Below, piece by piece: positions 25,983 through 35,265 of a DNA stretch of 64,000 nucleotides. This stretch comes from [Mycobacterium] crassicus. GTDB taxonomy: Bacteria; Actinomycetota; Actinomycetes; Mycobacteriales; Mycobacteriaceae. Made by a program: the position numbers and the translations under genes. Under the pieces are notes generated by a model, which searched no databases, was not told where the DNA came from, and worked only from the letters and a program-made list of their open reading frames with translations. Numbering within the stretch: the stretch's first letter is position 1; every line of letters begins with the position of its first letter. The DNA lies in the NCBI RefSeq assembly GCF_020181615.1, contig NZ_CP084029.1, forward strand, positions 3,516,800-3,580,799, in the 5' to 3' direction.

Positions 25983-28900
25983 GTGAGCCCAGAAACCCAA
26001 GCCCCGCTGGCCCGGTTCTCGGCGCTGACCCGGGACTGGTTCACCGGCACCTTCACCGCGCCCACCACCGCGCAGGAGCAGGCCTGGTCCGCGATCGCCG
26101 ACGGGCACAACACCCTGGTCGTGGCACCCACCGGATCCGGCAAGACGCTGGCCGCTTTCCTGTGGGCGCTCGATCAGCTGGTCGCGCGGGGCTCGGAATC
26201 GGCGAGAGCCACCCGGGTGCTGTACGTGTCGCCGCTCAAGGCCCTGGCGGTCGATGTCGAGCGCAACCTGCGCACCCCGTTGGCCGGAATCGGCCGGGTC
26301 GCGGAGCATCGCGGCCAGCCAGCGCCTGCCATCACGGTCGGGGTGCGCTCCGGCGACACCTCCCCCGCGCAGCGCCGCGAGCTGGTCGCCAAGCCGCCGG
26401 ACATCCTGATCACCACCCCGGAGTCGCTGTTCCTGATGCTGACATCGGCAGCGCGTGAGGCCCTGGCCGGCGTCCAGACGGTGATCATCGACGAGGTGCA
26501 CGCGGTGGCCGGAACCAAACGCGGCAGCCACCTGGCAGTGTCGTTAGAGCGCCTCGACGCACTACTGGACACCCCGGCCCAGCGCATCGGGTTGAGCGCC
26601 ACCGTGCGACCGCCCGAAGAGGTCGCCCGGTTCCTGTCCGGGCAGGCGCCCACCAGGATCGTGGCGCCGCCGGCGGCAAAGACATTCGAGCTGACCGTGC
26701 AGGTACCGGTACCCGACATGGCTAGCCCGGCCGAGGGCACCATCTGGCCCGAGGTCGAGGAGCGCATCGTCGACCTGATCGAGTCGCACCACTCCTCGAT
26801 CGTCTTCGCCAACTCACGCCGGCTGTCCGAGCGATTGACCGCGCGGCTCAACGAGATTCACGCGGATCGTCACGACGACGACCCGGACGGACAGGTACCA
26901 CTGGCGCGGGCCCACCACGGCTCGGTGTCCAAGGAGACCCGAGCCGCGGTCGAGGAGGACCTGAAAAGCGGACGGCTGCGGGCGGTGGTCGCCACCTCGA
27001 GCCTGGAGTTGGGCATCGACATGGGTGCGGTCGATCTGGTCATCCAGATCGAGGCGCCGCCGTCGGTGGCCAGCGGCCTGCAACGCATCGGGCGGGCCGG
27101 GCATCAGGTAGGTGAGATCTCACGGGGCGTGCTGATTCCCAAGCACCGCACGGATCTGATCGGTTGCGCCGTCTCGGTGCAGCGGATGCTGGCCGGCCAG
27201 ATCGAGACCCTGTCGGTGCCGGCCAATCCGCTGGACATCCTGGCCCAGCACACTGTTGCCGCGGCCGCTCTGGAGCCGTTGGACGCCGACGCCTGGTTCG
27301 ACACCGTGCGGCGCAGCGCGCCGTTCGCCACCTTGCCGCGCAACGTGTTCGAAGCGACCCTGGACCTGCTCTCCGGCAAGTACCCGTCGACCGAGTTCGC
27401 CGAGCTTCGGCCCCGTCTGGTCTACGACCGCGACGCCGGCACCCTGACCGGCCGGCCCGGCGCGCAGCGGCTGGCAGTCACCTCCGGCGGCGCGATCCCC
27501 GATCGCGGACTGTTCGCGGTGTTTCTGGCCGGCGCCCAGAAGCCCTCCCGGGTGGGCGAACTCGACGAGGAGATGGTCTACGAATCCCGGCCCGGCGACA
27601 TCATCTCGCTGGGCGCCACCAGCTGGCGTATCACCGAGATCACCCATGACCGGGTGCTGGTCGCCCCGGCCCCCGGCCAGGTCGGCCGGCTGCCGTTCTG
27701 GCACGGCGACGGGGTCGGCCGGCCCGCCGAACTGGGTGCCGCGGTCGGCGCCTTCACCGGTGAGCTGGCCGGGCTCGACCGGGAGGCGTTCGACGCTCGT
27801 TGCGCAAGACTGGGTTTCGACGACTACGCCGTGGACAACCTGTGGCGACTGCTCGACGACCAGCGCTGCGCCGCAGGAACCGTCCCGTCCGACACCACCC
27901 TGGTGGTGGAACGGTTCCGTGACGAGCTCGGCGACTGGCGGGTGGTGCTGCATTCGCCCTACGGGCTACGGGTGCACGGACCATGGGCGCTGGCGGTGGG
28001 CCGGCGACTGCGGGACCGCTACGGCATCGACGAGAAGCCGACCGCCTCCGACGACGGCATCGTGGTGCGGTTGCCCGACATGATTCCCGACGCCGATACC
28101 GGTCCGCCCGGCGCGGACCTGTTCATGTTCGACGCGGACGAGATCGAGCCGGTGGTCACCGCGGAGGTGGGTGGCTCGGCTTTGTTCGCCAGTCGGTTCC
28201 GCGAATGTGCGGCCCGGGCGCTGCTGCTGCCGCGCCGAAACCCCGGCAGGCGCACACCGCTGTGGCAGCAGCGCCAGCGAGCGGCCCAATTGCTCGATGT
28301 GGCACGCAGATACCCGACGTTCCCGATCGTGCTCGAAACCGTGCGGGAGTGCCTGCAGGACGTCTACGACGTGCCGGCGTTGACTGGCCTGATCGAGCGA
28401 ATCGCGCAACGCCGGGTGCGGGTGGTGCAGGTCGAGACCGCCACGCCGTCGCCGTTCGCGGCGTCGCTGTTGTTCGGTTACGTCGGCGCATTCATGTACG
28501 AGGGAGACAGTCCGCTGGCCGAGCGCCGCGCGGCGGCTCTGGCACTCGATCCCACCCTGCTGGCGCAGCTGCTGGGCCGGGTCGAGTTGCGCGAGCTGCT
28601 CGATCCCGACGTAGTCACCGCGGTGGCCGCCCAATTGCAGCACCTGACCCCGGAGAAGGCGGCCCGCGACGCCGAGGGCGTGGCGGACCTGCTGCGGCTG
28701 CTGGGCCCGCTCACCGCCGACGAGGTGGCGGCCAGGGCCGGTGCAGTGGACGTGTCGGGCTGGTTGGAGCACCTGCTGGCCGCCCGGCGGGTGTTGACGG
28801 TGTCGTTCGCCGGGCATCACTGGTGGGTGGCGATCGAGGACATCGGCCGGCTGCGCGACGGCATCGGGGTGGCGGTGCCGCCCGGGGTGCCGGCCGGTTT

Positions 28901-30476
28901 CACCGATCCGGTCACCGACCCGCTGGGCGAGTTGCTGGGCCGCTTCGCCCGCACCCATGGGCCGTTCACCACCGGGCAGGCCGCGGACCGGTTCGGGTTG
29001 GGCGTGCGGGTGGCGGCAGACACGCTGGGCCGGCTGGCCGCCGACGGACGGGTGGTGCGCGGCGAATTCGCGGACCTGCCGGACACTTCGGGCGATCAGT
29101 GGTGCGACGCCGACGTGCTGCGGATTCTGCGGCGCCGGTCGCTGGCGGCGCTGCGTTCGGCGATCGAGCCGGTGTCGACCCCCGCCTACGCGCGTTTCCT
29201 GCCGTCCTGGCAGCACCTCGGCACCCACGGCGCCGCCGGTGCCGAGGGGATCGCCGGGCTGGCCGGGGTGATCGAACAGCTGGCGGGGGTGCCACTGCCC
29301 GCATCGGCGATCGAGCCGTTGATCCTGGGCCCACGGGTGCGCGACTACTCCCCGGCGATGCTCGACGAGCTGCTGTCCACCGGGGAGGTGCTTTGGTCGG
29401 GAGCGGGTGCCCCGGCCGGCAACGCGCCCGCGGCGGACGGCTGGATCACCTTCCACACCGCCGATTCGGCGCCGTTGACGTTGACCCAGGGAGCGCAGAT
29501 CGAATTCGGCGACCCGCATCGGGCGATCCTGGATGCGATGGGGGGCGGCGGTGCGTTCTTCTTCCGCCAGCTCGGCGACGGCGCGAACGAGGCCGAGCTG
29601 AAAACCGCGCTGTGGGAGCTGATCTGGGCCGGTTGGGTCACCGGCGACACCTTCGCTCCGGTGCGAGCGGTGTTGGCCGGCACCCGGCGTGCCACGCCGG
29701 CGCACCGCACCAGACGTCCGCCCCGACTGAGCCGCTACAGCGTCGCGCACGCCGCCTCCCCCGCAAGCGGGAGGTACCCCCACCGGGCCACCGATCCCGC
29801 CGTGGCCGGACGCTGGTCGATACTGCCCGCGCCGGAACCGGATTCGACACTGCGTGCCCACCACCGGGCAGAGCTGCTGCTGCATCGCTACGGGGTGCTG
29901 ACCCGCGGCGCGGTGGCCGCCGAGGCCGTACCCGGCGGATTCGCCAACCTGTACAAGGTGCTGACCGCGTTCGAGGAGGCCGGGCGATGCCAGCGCGGTT
30001 ACTTCGTGGAGTCGCTGGGCGCCGCCCAGTTCGCGCTCGCCTCGACCGTGGACCGGTTGCGCGGCTACCTCGACGGTGTCGACCCGGCCCGGCCCGAGTA
30101 TCACGCGGTGGCACTGGCCGCCGCGGACCCGGCCAATCCGTATGGCGCCGCACTGAGTTGGCCGGCACATCCCGGGTCGGCCCGGCCGGGCCGCAAGGCG
30201 GGAGCCCTGGTGGTGCTGGTCGACGGCGCCTTGGTGTGGTTCGTCGAGCGGGGCGGGCGGTCGCTGCTGAACTTCGCCGCTGGCGAGGACGCCGTCGAGG
30301 CGCAGCGGGCCGCCGCGGGTGCGCTGGCCGGGCTGATCGCCGACCGCCGGGTGGACGGGTTGTTGATCGAGCGGGTGGACGGCGTCACGGTGCTGGAGTT
30401 GCGCGACTCGCCGACGCTGGCGGCGCTGTCGGGCGCCGGGTTCTCCCGTACGCCGCGCGGATTGCGGCTGCGCTGA
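25983..30476 (+). CDS. lhr: Lhr-type large ATP-dependent DNA helicase
   Basis: 1497-residue superfamily 2 helicase. Walker A APTGSGKT at 48-55, DEVH box in [14 protein letters not shown] in [11 protein letters not shown], and motif [14 protein letters not shown]. Beyond the helicase lobes are the winged-helix and the large C-terminal Lhr domains. Lhr unwinds RNA-DNA hybrids 3' to 5' and is induced by DNA damage. GTG 25983 matches the homologue N-terminus ([19 protein letters not shown]); the frame is open for 98 codons upstream but reads through the antisense hemophore gene. It is coupled to nei1 by TGATG. A small palindrome-bearing insertion lies at about 29753-29782. Confidence 0.95.
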   Translation: MSPETQAPLARFSALTRDWFTGTFTAPTTAQEQAWSAIADGHNTLVVAPTGSGKTLAAFLWALDQLVARGSESARATRVLYVSPLKALAVDVERNLRTPLAGIGRVAEHRGQPAPAITVGVRSGDTSPAQRRELVAKPPDILITTPESLFLMLTSAAREALAGVQTVIIDEVHAVAGTKRGSHLAVSLERLDALLDTPAQRIGLSATVRPPEEVARFLSGQAPTRIVAPPAAKTFELTVQVPVPDMASPAEGTIWPEVEERIVDLIESHHSSIVFANSRRLSERLTARLNEIHADRHDDDPDGQVPLARAHHGSVSKETRAAVEEDLKSGRLRAVVATSSLELGIDMGAVDLVIQIEAPPSVASGLQRIGRAGHQVGEISRGVLIPKHRTDLIGCAVSVQRMLAGQIETLSVPANPLDILAQHTVAAAALEPLDADAWFDTVRRSAPFATLPRNVFEATLDLLSGKYPSTEFAELRPRLVYDRDAGTLTGRPGAQRLAVTSGGAIPDRGLFAVFLAGAQKPSRVGELDEEMVYESRPGDIISLGATSWRITEITHDRVLVAPAPGQVGRLPFWHGDGVGRPAELGAAVGAFTGELAGLDREAFDARCARLGFDDYAVDNLWRLLDDQRCAAGTVPSDTTLVVERFRDELGDWRVVLHSPYGLRVHGPWALAVGRRLRDRYGIDEKPTASDDGIVVRLPDMIPDADTGPPGADLFMFDADEIEPVVTAEVGGSALFASRFRECAARALLLPRRNPGRRTPLWQQRQRAAQLLDVARRYPTFPIVLETVRECLQDVYDVPALTGLIERIAQRRVRVVQVETATPSPFAASLLFGYVGAFMYEGDSPLAERRAAALALDPTLLAQLLGRVELRELLDPDVVTAVAAQLQHLTPEKAARDAEGVADLLRLLGPLTADEVAARAGAVDVSGWLEHLLAARRVLTVSFAGHHWWVAIEDIGRLRDGIGVAVPPGVPAGFTDPVTDPLGELLGRFARTHGPFTTGQAADRFGLGVRVAADTLGRLAADGRVVRGEFADLPDTSGDQWCDADVLRILRRRSLAALRSAIEPVSTPAYARFLPSWQHLGTHGAAGAEGIAGLAGVIEQLAGVPLPASAIEPLILGPRVRDYSPAMLDELLSTGEVLWSGAGAPAGNAPAADGWITFHTADSAPLTLTQGAQIEFGDPHRAILDAMGGGGAFFFRQLGDGANEAELKTALWELIWAGWVTGDTFAPVRAVLAGTRRATPAHRTRRPPRLSRYSVAHAASPASGRYPHRATDPAVAGRWSILPAPEPDSTLRAHHRAELLLHRYGVLTRGAVAAEAVPGGFANLYKVLTAFEEAGRCQRGYFVESLGAAQFALASTVDRLRGYLDGVDPARPEYHAVALAAADPANPYGAALSWPAHPGSARPGRKAGALVVLVDGALVWFVERGGRSLLNFAAGEDAVEAQRAAAGALAGLIADRRVDGLLIERVDGVTVLELRDSPTLAALSGAGFSRTPRGLRLR
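29756..29782 (+). repeat. Short hairpin element inside lhr (GGTACCCCCAC type)
   Basis: Within the lhr coding sequence, CCTCCCCCGCAAGCGGGAGG is followed by TACCCCCACC. It encodes part of [11 protein letters not shown], a linker not expected in the helicase fold. Similar C-run hairpins ending GGTACCCCCAC occur dispersed in mycobacterial genomes and insert in frame. Confidence 0.45.
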
Positions 30477-31225
30477 TGCCCGAGGGCGACACCGTCTTCC
30501 ACACCGCCGCGGTGCTCGGCGCCGCATTGGCGGGAAAGATCCTGACCCGCTGCGATATCCGAGTCCCCCGCTACGCAACCGTCGACCTGACCGGTCAGCG
30601 GGTGGATCAGGTCATCAGCCGGGGTAAGCACCTGTTCATCCGGGTGGGCCCCGCGAGCATCCATTCGCATCTGAAGATGGACGGCAGTTGGCGGCTCGGA
30701 AATCAGCCGGTCGATCATCGGGTGCGAATCATCCTGGAGGCCGACGACGTTCACGCCGTCGGCATCGATCTGGGAACGCTCGAGGTGCTCGATCGTGACC
30801 ACGACGGCGAGCCGGTCGCCGATCTGGGCCCGGATCTGCTTGGCCCCGACTGGGATCCGGACACGGCCGCCGCCAACCTGCTCGCCGATCCGCAGCGCCC
30901 GTTGGCGGCGGCGCTGTTGGATCAGTCCGTGCTGGCCGGTATCGGCAATGTCTACTGCAACGAATTGTGCTTCGTGGTCGGACGGTTGCCGACGACGCCG
31001 GTCGCCGCACTGGCCGATCCGGTCCGGTTGGTGTCGCGGGCCCGGGAGATGCTGTGGGCGAATCGGCTGCGATGGACCCGCTGCACCACCGGGGACACCC
31101 GGCGTGGCCGGCAACTGTGGGTATACGGCCGGGCCGGGCTGCCGTGCCGGCGCTGCGGCACCCGCGTGGACTTCGACCGCGGCGCCGAACGCATCAAGTT
31201 CTGGTGCCCGTTGTGCCAGCAGTGA
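30476..31225 (+). CDS. nei: Formamidopyrimidine/endonuclease VIII-type DNA glycosylase Nei1
   Basis: 249 residues. The catalytic N-terminus [14 protein letters not shown] has Pro2 (Schiff base) and Glu3. Lys of SRGKHLFIR and the helix-two-turn-helix with GIGNVYCNE follow, and a C-terminal zinc finger is formed by [10 protein letters not shown] and FWCPLC. It removes oxidised pyrimidines and cuts the abasic strand. The ATG overlaps the lhr stop (TGATG), so helicase and glycosylase are made together for repair, as in M. tuberculosis Rv3296-Rv3297. Confidence 0.95.
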   Translation: MPEGDTVFHTAAVLGAALAGKILTRCDIRVPRYATVDLTGQRVDQVISRGKHLFIRVGPASIHSHLKMDGSWRLGNQPVDHRVRIILEADDVHAVGIDLGTLEVLDRDHDGEPVADLGPDLLGPDWDPDTAAANLLADPQRPLAAALLDQSVLAGIGNVYCNELCFVVGRLPTTPVAALADPVRLVSRAREMLWANRLRWTRCTTGDTRRGRQLWVYGRAGLPCRRCGTRVDFDRGAERIKFWCPLCQQ

Positions 31226-31227
31226 GG

Positions 31228-31566
31228 TCAGATGCCACCGGGTCCTCCCCAGCTGCTGGGGCCGCCGCGAATGTGACCGCTCCCGCCACCGAGGCCACCG
31301 CCGCCGGTCGGGCCACCGGGAATCTCACCCTCACCACCGGTCGGGCCGCCGGGGGCTTCGGGGCCCGGGTACTCGGATCCGGGCTCACCTGGGACAGGCT
31401 CTGGCGCCATCGGCTCCGTGGTCGTGGTGGTGGTCGTGGTGGTTGTGGTCGTCGTCGTCGTGGTGGTGCTGGTCGGCGCTTCTTCCTTGGCGCCGCTGCA
31501 GCCTGCCGCCACCAGCATGGCCGCGCTGCCGAGCACCGCGATCGTCATCCTGCCGTGTGCATTCAT
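31228..31566 (-). CDS. Lipoprotein with poly-threonine tract
   Basis: 112 residues. The signal peptide ends in a lipobox, LVAAGC with Cys23. After a short acidic stretch comes an uninterrupted run of about 17 Thr encoded by ACC/ACG codons, then a Pro/Gly/Glu-rich tail ending GGPSSWGGPGGI. The Thr tract is probably a glycosylated spacer, and the DNA behind it is a trinucleotide-type repeat that can change length in frame. ATG 31566; GAGGGGAG lies about 13 bases upstream. A SigF-like promoter precedes it. Confidence 0.72.
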   Translation of the reverse strand: MNAHGRMTIAVLGSAAMLVAAGCSGAKEEAPTSTTTTTTTTTTTTTTTTTEPMAPEPVPGEPGSEYPGPEAPGGPTGGEGEIPGGPTGGGGLGGGSGHIRGGPSSWGGPGGI

Positions 31567-31610
31567 CAGAATCAGACTCCCCTCTGCTTCTGTTTCCGTC
31601 GTACGTGGCT

Positions 31611-31636
31611 GTACCCGGGTCGGTCACGGCTGAAAC
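31611..31636 (-). promoter_or_regulatory. SigF-type promoter of the lipoprotein gene
   Basis: On the minus strand GTTT (31636-31633), 16 bp, GGGTAC (31616-31611). It overlaps the last codons of the upstream pseudouridine synthase gene and lies 45 bp before the lipoprotein ATG. Confidence 0.5.
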
Positions 31637-32496
31637 GCGCGCCGGCTCGTGAAGGAGCGCAGGCATCCGGTGAACGGATCCTCGAATTCCAGTCGCACCG
31701 CCAGCAGCCGCAGCGGGGCGGAGAAGTCGTCGGGGGCTACCTCGACGACCTTCGGATACAGCGGATCGCCGTCGATCGGCAGACCTAGCGAAGCCATGTG
31801 CACCCGTAACTGGTGGGTGCGTCCGGTTCGCGGTGTCAACCGGTAGCAACGATCACCCAGCTCCTCCACGAAGGTCTCGGCGTTGGGTTCACCGGCTTCC
31901 TCTCGGGCCTGCAGACAGCCACGCCGTTTGACGATCCGGCTGCGGATCAGCTGCGGAAACTCGCCCACCGCCTCGGCGGACGACCGGGCCAGGTACTGCT
32001 TGCGCACCGCGCCGCGGGCGAACAGCGTCTGATAGGGCCCGCGTAGCTCGCGGCGGGTGGTGAACACCAATACCCCGGCGGTGAGCCGATCCAGTCGATG
32101 CGCCGGACTGAGCTCGGGCAGGTCCAGTTCGCGCCGGAGCCGCACCAGCGCCGTCTGGGCGACGTGTCGGCCCCGGGGCATGGTCGCCAGGAAGTGCGGC
32201 TTGTCGACCACCACCAGGTCCTCGTCGCGGTGCAGCACCGGGATGGCGAAGGGGACCGGCACCTCCTCGGGCAGGTCCCGGTACCAGAAGATGTGGGCGC
32301 CGGCCGGCAGCACGGTCGTTTCGTCAACGACGACGCCGTCGGCGGTCACGACCTCGCCGGCGGCCAGCTTCGCCGTCGCGACGGTGCCGAACCGGGCCCG
32401 CAGCTCATCGGCCACCGGCCCGCCGTGCAGTCGCAACCGGGCCGGGCCGAGTCCGTCGCGCACCGGCAGCGGGGCGGGACGTCGGCGGGAAGCCAT
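31624..32496 (-). CDS. RluA-family pseudouridine synthase (Rv3300c-like)
   Basis: 290 residues. Catalytic motif HRLDRLTAGVLVF contains the essential aspartate. An S4-like N-terminal part (ELRARFGTVATAKLAAGEVV) and the RluA ending RTGRTHQLRVHMASLGLPI are present. It isomerises uridine in rRNA or tRNA; the target is unknown. ATG 32496 was chosen because CATACT sits seven bases upstream on this strand, a leaderless start. Confidence 0.9.
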   Translation of the reverse strand: MASRRRPAPLPVRDGLGPARLRLHGGPVADELRARFGTVATAKLAAGEVVTADGVVVDETTVLPAGAHIFWYRDLPEEVPVPFAIPVLHRDEDLVVVDKPHFLATMPRGRHVAQTALVRLRRELDLPELSPAHRLDRLTAGVLVFTTRRELRGPYQTLFARGAVRKQYLARSSAEAVGEFPQLIRSRIVKRRGCLQAREEAGEPNAETFVEELGDRCYRLTPRTGRTHQLRVHMASLGLPIDGDPLYPKVVEVAPDDFSAPLRLLAVRLEFEDPFTGCLRSFTSRRAFQP

Positions 32497-32521
32497 GGCC
32501 CCAAGTATGACCATGGCCCGC

Positions 32522-32569
32522 AACGACACATCGGCCACAACCGTCGGGGGTTGTGGCCGATGTGTCGTT
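32522..32569 (-). terminator. Perfect 21-bp hairpin terminator
   Basis: Arms AACGACACATCGGCCACAAC plus one C, and the exact complement, around a 6-base loop. It lies just after the stop of the secreted protein gene at 32591 and before the pseudouridine synthase start; it may work in both directions. Confidence 0.7.
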
Positions 32570-32590
32570 ATTTGGTGCGGGCTACCTCAC

Positions 32591-33526
32591 TCAGGTCAGG
32601 CCGAGCATATGGAAGATGTCCAGGCCGGCCAGGAAGTCGGTCACCGTGGTGTCGTCAGTCACCGCGGTGGCCCCCGGTCCCAGCAGGGCGGTCAGCAGGG
32701 CGCCCAGGGTCTCGTCGCCCAGAACTCCCGTGCCGTCCGGGTTCATGATCGTGCCGCCGAGCTTGATGTTGTCGACGAACGTGTCCCAGCCCGCGGCCAA
32801 CTCGGTAGAGCTGATACCCAGCAGGCCGCCGATGGTGGCATTGCCCAGCGTCTGCCCGCTACCGATCACCAGATCGTTCAGCGTGTCAGTCGGCTTGATC
32901 CCGAGGAACTCGGTGAGCAGGCTACCCACCGTGTCCACCGGCGACAAGTTGAGGAACGGCAGGTCCAGCAGGCCGACGTACGGGCCGAACCCGAGGGCAC
33001 CCAGTACATCGCCGATGCTCTCGTTGGCGCCGGTACCGCCGATGAATCCACCGATCAGCGAATCGATCGGTACCGTCCCCAGCGGAATTGCGGTGTTGTT
33101 GGGGCCGGCGATCATCACGGTGGCCAGTAATCCACTGATGTCGGTGGAGAGCAGATGTCCGGTGGCGTCGTCGAGCGACAGCGGGTTGGGGCCAGGGTTC
33201 AGCAATGACAACAGGGCACTCAGCTCCGAGGCGCTGTTAATGGGATTGGCCGCCGTGCCGAACGCGCCCAGCACTTCACCGATGTTGCCGAACTTCAGGG
33301 TGTCCAGCAGGTTCTGCAGACTCTCGGTGAAAGTCGGGAACGGGGTGGCGGTCAGCATGATGTCGTGTTGCACCGAGGCGGTGAGGCCTTCGGTAATCGT
33401 CGGCGCTACGACCGTTCCGCCGAATAGAACCGCACCGGCTAATGCGGTACCGGCCGCGAGTGTGCCGGCTTTCGCCAAAAATCCACGCGTCTCCATCGGC
33501 GCGGCAACAGCGTAAATAGTGGACAT
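32591..33526 (-). CDS. Secreted protein of unknown function, FPTF-family copy 1
   Basis: 311 residues. A long N-terminal signal-like region (hydrophobic about 15-42) is followed by a block shared with the protein at 34023: FPTFTESLQNLLDTLKFG, then NIGEVLGAFG. The rest is rich in Gly, Leu, Asn and Asp with short repeats of the type (S/T)IGDVLGALGFG, and ends DIFHMLGL. No enzyme motif or cysteine was recognised. The texture resembles the non-PE parts of mycobacterial PE/PPE-type cell-surface proteins, but no PE or PPE domain is present. ATG 33526 follows AAGGGGGC. Confidence 0.7.
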   Translation of the reverse strand: MSTIYAVAAPMETRGFLAKAGTLAAGTALAGAVLFGGTVVAPTITEGLTASVQHDIMLTATPFPTFTESLQNLLDTLKFGNIGEVLGAFGTAANPINSASELSALLSLLNPGPNPLSLDDATGHLLSTDISGLLATVMIAGPNNTAIPLGTVPIDSLIGGFIGGTGANESIGDVLGALGFGPYVGLLDLPFLNLSPVDTVGSLLTEFLGIKPTDTLNDLVIGSGQTLGNATIGGLLGISSTELAAGWDTFVDNIKLGGTIMNPDGTGVLGDETLGALLTALLGPGATAVTDDTTVTDFLAGLDIFHMLGLT

Positions 33527-33970
33527 ATATCAGCCCCCTTCAGAGTTCGAACAAAATGACGGTGTGATGCATACAACGTTCATTAACTTATGTGGCACTC
33601 AGCCTTGTGTCAACGGTTACATGGATTAATTTTCTCGCGTCAGCAACCCATATTGCCAGGAACTTCCCAGCTCAATAGCAAGACAGCAAAACCCGGGTAC
33701 TACCAGGTCCGCTCCAGCGGACAGCGGAAATCCCGCCTTTTCGTAAGAAACTTACTCAACAATTTTCAGGCAATCCGGTCACGGAGCCCGCACTTGACTG
33801 GAACGTAAATATTCATGGGCGTTAACATCCGTAAAAATCCGTCAAACGGTATGCAATTGATATCGCCGAAATACCGTCCCATTACGGCAGTGTGCGAAAT
33901 ACGCACAATAGGGCGGGCGACTATCGCACCAGGCGCGTCTATTTGTCACGCTGCAGTCGAAAATAAAGGA
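33527..33970. other. AT-rich intergenic region
   Basis: About 440 bp noticeably poorer in G+C than the rest of the window, between two paralogous minus-strand secreted genes. It must hold the promoter of the gene at 32591. It contains a small perfect inverted repeat GTGCG-AAATA-CGCAC (33892-33906). A 72-codon frame at 33590-33808 has no ribosome site and no family and is not called. No RNA gene was recognised. Confidence 0.5.
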
Positions 33971-34002
33971 CACACCCCGCAGCCGGTCGGCTGCGGGGTG
34001 TG
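33971..34002 (-). terminator. Intrinsic terminator of the secreted gene at 34023
   Basis: Perfect 14-bp stem (CACACCCCGCAGCC and its complement) with a 4-base loop, followed on the minus strand by TCCTTTATTTT. This is the clearest stem plus T-tract in the window. Confidence 0.8.
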
Positions 34003-34022
34003 GGGGCAGGAGAGCTGCTCGG

Positions 34023-35105
34023 CTACCAGTTCAGCAGACCGAAGGCCTCCAGGATGTCGGTGATCGGCGTGTCGCCGGTGATCGCCAGGGTGCTGCTCTC
34101 GGGCAGGAAGCTGGCCAGGAACGTGCCCAGCGTCTGGGTGCCCCAGGTTTCGCCGGACGGATCCAGCAGCGTCCCGCCGAACGGGAGGCCGTCGAGGTAC
34201 TGGTCCCAGGGTTGAGTGGGCGTCAGACTGAACAGCTGGGCCAGGGTCGCGGCGTCCATCATCGTGGTCGAACCGGTGCTGATGGGCAGGATGTGCAGGT
34301 ACTCGCCCAGCGTCCAGGCGGTGTTCGGCACAACCGTGGCGGTGGGGTTGATGAGACCAACAAATTGGGTGATATCGGTGGTGGGCTTGCCCAGGATGCC
34401 GCTCAGCCAGTCGACCAGTGAGCTGTTGGCAGTCAGATCGGGATGGGTGTTGACGCTGAGGATATTGCCGCACGACAAGGTGCAGTTGAGGATGTTCAGG
34501 TTCGGCAGGCCCAGCGTGGTGATCATGCCCGCGTACTGAGTCAGCATCGAGCCCAGGCCCACCGCATTGGCCAGGTCGGTCAGCGAGTGCGTGCCGGCGC
34601 CGGCCCCGAGAGCGACGTTCACCAGATCCCCGAGGTCGACGTTGCCGATCGGCACGCCGTTCACCATCCACACGCCGCCGGCGCCCAGCAGCGATGGGAT
34701 CGCGGCATTGGCGCTGTAGAGCGGCTCGGTGATCGATATCCCGAAGATATTGCCGACACCGGCCAGGGTCGTGCCGTCCGGGTTGAAGGCGGCCAGCATG
34801 TCCGAAACGTTCGAGGTGACGCTGAGCGGTGTGGTGGTCCCGGGTACGTCACCCAACGCGGCGAGCACCTGGTTGAGGTCACCGACGCCCATGGTGTTGA
34901 GCAGGTTCTGCAGACTCTCGGCGAACGTCGGGAAAGCCGTCAGCACCACGCTGTGGTTTGCCGGGGCCATTGGCGCGCCGGCGATCTCCGGCCCGACCGT
35001 CCCGACCCCGAGCAGACCGGCACCGGCCAGGACGGTGGCCGCGGCCAGTGCGGCACCCTTCGACGCGCCCACAGGTGGGCCCGCAGCCATGAAGTGAACC
35101 GCCAT
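34023..35105 (-). CDS. Secreted protein of unknown function, FPTF-family copy 2
   Basis: 360 residues. N-terminal hydrophobic signal (GAALAAATVLAGAGLLGVG), then the block shared with the 32591 gene: FPTFAESLQNLLNTMGVG and DLNQVLAALGDVPG. The longer body has alternating GVW/GVP and LL-rich segments, two cysteines (NCTLSCGN) and an ending DILEAFGLLNW. Function unknown. Paralogy with copy 1 is seen directly. ATG 35105 follows a purine-rich GGGGAAGGGGCGGGG. It has its own strong terminator. Confidence 0.7.
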   Translation of the reverse strand: MAVHFMAAGPPVGASKGAALAAATVLAGAGLLGVGTVGPEIAGAPMAPANHSVVLTAFPTFAESLQNLLNTMGVGDLNQVLAALGDVPGTTTPLSVTSNVSDMLAAFNPDGTTLAGVGNIFGISITEPLYSANAAIPSLLGAGGVWMVNGVPIGNVDLGDLVNVALGAGAGTHSLTDLANAVGLGSMLTQYAGMITTLGLPNLNILNCTLSCGNILSVNTHPDLTANSSLVDWLSGILGKPTTDITQFVGLINPTATVVPNTAWTLGEYLHILPISTGSTTMMDAATLAQLFSLTPTQPWDQYLDGLPFGGTLLDPSGETWGTQTLGTFLASFLPESSTLAITGDTPITDILEAFGLLNW

Positions 35106-35265
35106 TCCCCGCCCCTTCCCCCACCGGAATCGCTGATGCGATCCCGCTGACTAGGGAAAAAATAATGTCCTTCCATGGAGGCGTCAAAGCATTTGTTAAT
35201 CCCAATGTCAGGCAAAATGCATGGGAAGCCCGCCCGAACCATGGTCATCGGTCCTGAAAAACAGT

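Noticed and set aside
33590..33808. 72-codon plus-strand frame in the AT-rich gap
   Set aside because: No ribosome site, no conserved motif; such a length is expected by chance.
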